The notes beneath the pieces are model-generated. The model was not told the DNA's origin, did not search any database, and saw only the letters and a list, made by a program, of their open reading frames with translations. A program made the translations under genes and the position numbers. 64,000 nt of DNA. Source: Edolisoma coerulescens (lineage: Eukaryota > Chordata > Aves > Passeriformes > Campephagidae). Within the stretch, counting starts at the first letter, position 1, and every line of letters starts with the position of its first letter. This document shows, one piece after another, positions 57,151 to 64,000 of the stretch. Where the stretch lies: positions 248,001 through 312,000 of the forward strand of contig VWZW01006950.1 in NCBI GenBank assembly GCA_013397115.1, given 5' to 3'.

Positions 57151-60100
57151 GGTCCCCTTCGTGCTCCTGCATGAACGTGGGTGCGGTGATGGTGTTGAAA
57201 ATTCCAAGCCCAAACCAGCAGGTTTTTTGGTTTTTTTTCTTGGTTTCCTAAACCACCAAACCCAAATACCTGGGTAACCCTCTCCATCCTCCATCTCCCC
57301 AAACCTGTGACGAGCCGAACAGAAATATGGGGTCAGTGCAATTCAGTTCATGGGTCACATCCAGACCTGACCTCTGTACTTCCCACTCATCTTTATTTAA
57401 ACACCTATCATGGTTTTTTTTTTTCCCCAGAGTACTACAGCTGTTTTACACCTTGTAAGAAAGAACCTCTGATAAAGAATCATATTTTTGTCCTTGTAGC
57501 AGAATGGTTTCTTTTCTTTTCAAGACTAGCTTATCTTTTGTTTTTTTCAGAACAGTGCAAAGTATTTCTGTTCAAAACTGCATTTTGCTCTACACCAATA
57601 CCCAATTAAAGAAAAAAAAATTGATAGATGTTTCGAAGTGTTCTAAAGAGGGAAATATTTAACACAAAAATATTTTACCATCGGGAAGTTCAAGGCTCAA
57701 AACTGGTGGATGCATTTGGCAATCATTCTCATCCAAAGCTACTAAATGATACAACGCATTTTCAGATACGGCACGGTATTCTTTTGTTCATGAATAGCAA
57801 AAGGGCGCTATTCCTCCCTGTGCCTGAAGTGCCTCGGAGCTGATAGTTGTGTCTCACTTGTCTGTATCTGCCTTTCATTTGAGAAGTGCTAATTTTAACC
57901 AAAAAGAGCACGAGAAATGTCTTTTTATACACGAGCCTAGTGTTGACGGAAGGAAGTGCATGCCGCGTCAGTAAGGAGGCTTTTGCTACAATTAACAGGT
58001 TTCTGGCTCCACACGCGTCGGTATTTGCAGGATTAGATCTGAATTCTTTGGGACACAGTTTTACTCATGTTTAACAATGTTGGTTTTGTACAGCTGGCAC
58101 TGCACCGTACATTGTTTTCAACAACTTGTGCTAAACACCCACCAGCAGGACTGGAGCTTCTTGCTCCTGGGACAGCATGTATTTCAAAGTACAATACTTA
58201 GCTCAGCGTCCTTTACGAGAGCCACACAGGCTGCCTGACATGAAGGTTGACATTGTGCCTAGTTTAAACATTGTGCAGTAACAAAGCAACTTCTATGGAA
58301 CAGGCCAGCCTGGAGCTGGCATAAGCAGGATTATCATCTGTGTTTTGCCCAAACAAACCCCAGGCACATTTCATCAAAATGCCTTGACTAGTCACACTAA
58401 TTATTGCAAATATGATTTATACTATTTGTTGTTGAATTTGGAAAAGAGGAAAATGCTTTTCATTTGCTAAATGTGAGCAGTTTAAGAGCCCTTTTGAGGC
58501 ACAATGAAATTACATCTAGTGCAGAAATGGCAAGAGGTCCTTCAATATGCACCAGCACTTGGGACATTACTAACAACATCACAGGAGAAACTTGGTTTTT
58601 TTTAAACTGAAAAGTGGATAATAACTAACTTGAAAAATTACAATTTTCTCAGAAAATAAAAAAATATCTCAAGACTTGAAGGAATGCACTATTTTTTTTG
58701 TAAAGTTACTAAGAACATCTCCCTTGATGTCCCACATTGTCGTGCTAAATGCTAAAATTCAGAACTGTTACATTAAACATATGTAATAGGATTGCCTTGC
58801 CTTCTGAATGCAGGAGGAATCCAGGCAGAAAGCCCCACAGGAATTCAGTTATTTCATCTATACTGCACTGCATGAGGACATGCTTTGCACTTTATGAAAA
58901 GTAAAAGTATTTCTATTTCTCTAAAGCAAAACCAGAATCAAATGCACAATGGCTGTTATGACTTTCAGACTGACCATTTAAAGATTATAGTAGAGAGAAA
59001 GTGCTATGTTTCCCAGGATGATGACGACTTTTTTCTTATTTTGTGTTTGATTTTACTACTGCTGGCATAGGCTCAGCCCCTGCATAAGGATTTTTTTGTG
59101 TAAGTTAACTGCTTTTTGTACAGAACAGTATCAGCCTCAGCATTTCCCAAACACAAGCCATTTTTCCAGCAGGTCTAAAATTATCTTGAAGTTGCAGCTG
59201 GAACCCTTCACCTCAGTGAGTTTTTCCATAGCTTTCCCGATGTTAACTCTACCCAAACCACAGCATGTCATTAGGATCACCAGGGTTCCAGTCTGGATGG
59301 AAACTGGGGTAGCAGCACGAGAAACCCCACCAAAGTGCAGAGACCTTCAGAAGACATTAGCTTTCATAAATGCCTCGAAAGCGGTATCAATAACAGTTTG
59401 TGAAAAATCTGCTTGCAGCGAAGCAATCTGGTAGCTAATCTTGCAATGGCTTGCTCAGGAATGCATGGTTTATTATTAAAGTAAGCTTTTAAGATTTTAT
59501 TGGAATGTGCTTCCACAGAGATGTTTCTGCCTTTGTGTGCTTTACTGTGTGTGTGTCATCTTGTCTATAATTAAACTTTTCACTGACAGACCTGGGACTT
59601 TTTTTCCTTAAACCTCCCACTTTGAATGCTGGAATTTCATTTGAACTTTAAATACTTCCTTGGAATTTGCCATAAGGTAAACTTTTTGCTCCCATACACT
59701 TTCCTGCACTGCTACAGACCGTTGCAGACACACAATAAATGATTGAATGTAGGAGAACTTGCAAACTTGTGTCTTACTGTTAAAAAAAGGCTGACAGGAA
59801 TGAAATAGTTGTTCAGACGCTCATGTTATCCCTGGAGTATTCTCACTTTGGAATATGTGGGGAAAAATTAATGGAAAACTGCCCTAGAGAGTACATTTTC
59901 AGTGAAGCTTCACTGCTGACAACTGGAAAAGGCGAAGTATGACAAAGGAAACATGAAGGAAGAATTTGTACTTCAGCCTTTGGACTTCTCAGCCAAGTTT
60001 CTCATGTGACTTGGACTTGCTGACCACTTCTTTTTATAAATTCAGTTAAAGATAAAGTCCACAGAATATCTGAAGCAAAAAGCATCCTTGCTGTTTTAAA

Positions 60101-63100
60101 ATACAGCCGTTTGAAATTACAGCCTACAGTTCATTTTCGTACAGCTCTAGGGATATCTCCAGGAAATGCACACTGATAACCTCAATGCCCAAATGCTGTT
60201 TCATCAAAAGACCTCAAACTTGTCTTGAAAATATTTTATCCTAGAATCAAGGGTAGACTTGAATAATTATTTAATCGAAGGCTTGCTTCTTGAGGCCCAA
60301 ATTTGGGTGTTTCACACTTAGACTGCCACAGAGATTTAAATTGTTAAACAAATTTAATATGTTCATCCATTCAGAAGTGATTGAGTTGGAGAAGTGTAAG
60401 AGCTATTGAGACTCAAATGAGGTGAAACAGTGCTCTCAGTCTGTGCCTTAACCAGTGAGGTAAACCCAATTATTTCACATTACTTTCAGTGGTATTTGCT
60501 AACAGGTGAAGCTAACAGCTCACTCAGCTGATGACTACCAATGTGTGGCTGAGGATGGATGTTTTGCAATACTAGTTTACTGTCTGCCTTGCTTCGGGCA
60601 GGAATACTTGAGGAGGAGATGGAGAATTTTAGGACTAGAAGCACATGCCTTGCCATTAGAGTGCTGCAGCTCTCCAGCTCTTCCAAAACAAGAGACACAT
60701 TGAGTTGTTCAGCAGTTTTTCCTATTCCCTGTCATCTGCAGCCATGTTTGTCCTCAGGGCCATGAATTTGTCTGTGCAAAAAATACACTGGTAGGCAATA
60801 TTATCTCATTTGAAAGAGTGCACTACCCCGACCCAGGTTAGATAAATAAACACAGTATTTTGTTTGGCAGCCATCAAGATCAAGAAAGGCCAATGCCTAA
60901 GCCATGTTCTCTGACTGTGAGGCTACTCTGTAAATAGTGGGAGGTGACTTCTTTCTCTCTTGAAAAATGTGGCCAGAATCTGTGGCCTGATTGACAGTAC
61001 ATGTGGACATACATTCCTGCATTCAGGAAGGGATCTTGGCCGCATTGTGCTTCTTCCTTGGAGAGGTGTTATGTCCAGAAGAGAGGGAGAATTTCAGGCC
61101 ATTCCTCTTGGCAGTGTTTCCCGTTGGCTGGCTGTAGCTCCTTCTATTCGTGTGTGTTACATATTCTGGCTCTGTTTTTTGAGTCCACAGCTGGTGCTTG
61201 ACTTTTGGGCTTCATAATATTTAGCATCCAAACATGTGAGCCTCTTCTGGGGTCTGGCCCATTATTCGTAACTTGTTAAATGGAGTTTGACAGTTGACTT
61301 TCTTAGATGTGTTTGCAAATTCTGGTTAAAATGCCTTGATTTTTAATCATCTAGATAATTTTAAAAATTTAGTCTTACTCCTTTCAGTTAATCAAAACCT
61401 GTCTTTGGTGTTCTGCACAATTCCCTGTCTATATGTGTCAGTGTGAAAGCTTGTCCTCAGCCCTCGTGATTTGTAAAGCAAAGTCGCATAAATAAGGCAT
61501 TATACACAATTTCGATCTAAGTAAATCTAGAAAAATATATTAAAGTCCACAGGATCTTTTTTGATGTAAAATAATCAGGTGTAGACATCCTTGCCATAAT
61601 GGGTTCTGTTGCATTTTCAAAGATTGTCTCTTCAGTTATAAAGTACATAGATTGAGCAGAAGGGAATCTGAGATAAAATAAATTTATCTGAAATTCCAGG
61701 AACTAAGCCTCATCTTTGAATTTGTCCAAGTAAACAAGTAAGTAACTAAAGAGCCCAAACAAGTACCAACTAGTGCGTGAAAGGTGTCAGCTTTATCTAT
61801 GTGAGACTGTGACAATATTTTTGTGTTTGGCTCATAAATAGTCAAGGCCAGGAAACAACACTGCTGGGATCAGTCATCCAGAAGAAGAAACACACACAGT
61901 TCTTTCTTCTCTTGTTTATACAGAAGCTACTTTGGTTACAGCCTTTCTGTGTTCATGTACTTTCAGAAATCTTCCGCAAATGGTGTTTACTATGTAGGTT
62001 AAGTCATCCTGATTCAGTCAGTGCATCCTAGAGTAGCAAACTGCTCTGAAAGGTATATTTCTCTAAGAATACTCAAAAGGTGGCACAAATACTTTCAAAA
62101 ACATTTTTGGGTGAAAATATACAATGCAGACCTGTGGACAGTTGTGATTTAAAGAGTTTTTTTATCTGCTCATCTTCTTTCTCGTAGTCCATGCACCTTA
62201 TTCCTCTGAGTTAGAAACATGTAACATAGTGAAATATATTTTGGGTATTTTTTGTGAACCTCCAATTCCATCTCAACATAAAACATAACGTTTCTATTAT
62301 GTATTCACAAAACCCTTTGTAAGGAAATTGCTTTTATTGATTGAGGTTAAATAGAGTGGAGTTCAGAAGTGTAATTTCTGCTACAGAGTAACTTCACATT
62401 CAAAATAAAATGAGAGCTCAAGATCTCCCATAAAACTACTGAAATTAACCTGATGAGCAAAGGCTTTCACTTGTTTTATAACAGTGCCCAAGCTAAATTT
62501 TGTTCTTCTATACTTTTAATCCCATTTAACATCCTCAAGGTAACAGAGGTGATAACTTCTCTAAAATCAACAGTATATTTGCGGTATTTAGCTGTTGGTG
62601 GTGTGATATGTGGTCTGTGGAGAAGAATCAATCTTATTTGTGCCCTTTACTTTTCATTAAGCTTTTCTTCTTAATTTATTTGTTTCTCAGCATTCCTTAA
62701 AACTATCCCTGCACTTTTCACGTAAGGCAGTACATATTACCTTTGCTTGTTGCCTGGTTCTTGTTTCTCTAAATCTCTGGAATTACATCTTCAGCTAGGA
62801 TTGTCCAGTTGTCCTTGATCCTAATTTTCTAGAATAGCTTCTTCTTAGTAGCCTTACTGTCTAATTGTCTACTCCTATTTTAGGATCTTCCTTTTCTACC
62901 TTGTAAGTAGCACATCATGAAGAATACAGCGAAACTGCTGCCTCTTCCTTTTTTGTTCTTTTTTAGTTTGTCAGTCTCTGGCATCAGCCCATCAAATGTG
63001 AGCTTTTTACTGGTGTTTGTGAGCTGACACATCTCCAGTTCAATGATAGGGGCGCATTTGGAGACCATCTAAATTGACCCATCTATGGGTCGTTCCATTT

Positions 63101-64000
63101 ATCCTAAATTTGCAAAGTGTGGCTAATAATATTTTCTTCAGGTTGACTCATCCTTACTGCCAGCTAAAACTTTTTGTATTTCACCCAGAGTTACTATTTT
63201 TGGTTTTAGTTAACAGAAAGGGACACAGAGGATCATTATGCGAACTCCTATTACATGTTCCTAATCTGTACAAGAAAATGGAGGCTCAGCTCTTGGTGCT
63301 TTGTCTCTGGGAGAAAAACAATGATTTTAGCTGTTGAAAGTCTGACCTGGTCTCTTATGACTTATCTTCAGGGTAGTGAGCTTTAAGAGACTAAGATGAT
63401 TCCTGTTTAATAGGAAATGTTTTTATCTTAGACAACTGAGATCTCGGAGTTTTCATGCTCAGTTTGTGGCCCTGACCACATCAATTTGTCTTTGCTTTAC
63501 TCAGACTAGCAGGAAAGTTAGGGAAAAGCCATTTAGTAAGTTCAAACTAAATAAAGTTTGTAGGGTATTTGTAAGATCAGCATTAGGATATGACTCTTAC
63601 TTCTTGGACTTTGCTCATTCCTGTAAACTTCCTGTTTGCAAAATTTCTCTTCTAAAAAGCTTTCTCTTGCTGTTTTTCAGAGTTTGCTATTTTTACAAGT
63701 CAAATTAGATTTTTTTCTTTTGTCATAACTGATATAAAAAAAGTTAAGAAACATTTGCAATGTCATAAAATGATTATGATTTGACAAATCTGAGAACATT
63801 AAAATCTTATTGCCTCTCCCCAGCTGTAGCATTCCAAGCAGTCTGGAAGATAAGAACACACTGTAGTTATTAGAAGACAAATGGTTCGCAAAATGGATTC
63901 AGGATTTTCCTAATAAATACAGATTACTAGGTTACTGCTCTATGAAAGAAATTTGGATTTTGATAGTGTAAAATATTAGAGAAACATAGAGTAAATTCAA
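57151..64000. other. Upstream flank of DAB2, no gene seen
   Basis: AT-rich non-coding sequence. Open frames are short (up to about 112 codons at 59096-59434) and none shows a domain, a signal peptide with splice context or retrotransposon similarity. A small perfect palindrome GACCCATCTATGGGTC lies at 63076-63091. Confidence 0.5.

Noticed and set aside
1..64000. CRISPR arrays, operons, tRNA or rRNA genes
   Set aside because: No regularly spaced direct repeats, cloverleaf or rRNA-like sequence was seen; the window is vertebrate intronic and intergenic DNA.

Overview
The window is vertebrate nuclear DNA, almost certainly from a bird. The evidence is long intron-rich genes with GT-AG splice sites, several CR1 LINE fragments that end in avian-type ATTCTATGATTTTATG-like tails, and a solo LTR that reads like an avian ERVL-type LTR. 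No bacterial, viral-genome or CRISPR structure is present. The order C9 then DAB2, both on the minus strand, matches vertebrate synteny known from human 5p13, which corresponds to the avian Z chromosome. Z linkage here is inference.

Two protein-coding genes were rebuilt exon by exon from the minus strand, with matching splice phases throughout. C9 (terminal complement component) has 11 coding exons between 30287 and 9020. They join to 1818 nt, or 605 residues: signal peptide, TSP1, LDLRA, MACPF, EGF-like and a second, C-terminal TSP1 that mammalian C9 lacks. DAB2 (clathrin/endocytic adaptor) has 13 coding exons between 44924 and 34418. They join to 2256 nt, or 751 residues: PTB domain, DPF/NPF motifs, proline-rich SH3 ligands and a C-terminal NPFA. 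DAB2 also has an intron directly after its stop codon, so most of its 3' UTR is in a separate downstream exon. A CpG island at about 56.5-57.15 kb is the likely DAB2 promoter and first exon.

Layout: 1-9.0 kb is the 3' flank of C9, with an old decayed LINE. 9.0-30.3 kb is C9, whose introns hold most of the mobile-element debris (CR1 copies at 11.6-13.3, 13.7, 19.4, 28.1-29.3 and 29.3-29.7 kb; solo LTR at 17.5-18.1 kb). 30.3-32.2 kb is the short spacer between the C9 start and the DAB2 3' end. 32.2-45 kb is the DAB2 3' UTR and coding exons. 45-56.5 kb is a 12-kb DAB2 intron 1 with no repeat I recognise. 57.2-64 kb is DAB2 upstream sequence with no recognised gene.

The genes are neighbours, not functional partners: C9 is a secreted liver immune effector, and DAB2 is a cytosolic endocytosis and signalling adaptor. 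They lie head to tail on one strand, so the DAB2 poly(A) region runs towards the C9 promoter. I found no previously undescribed gene system. The strongest oddities are an apparent false duplication of 393 bp around a single N, the C-terminal TSP1 of C9, the DAB2 post-stop intron, and several unexplained hairpins and CpG clusters.
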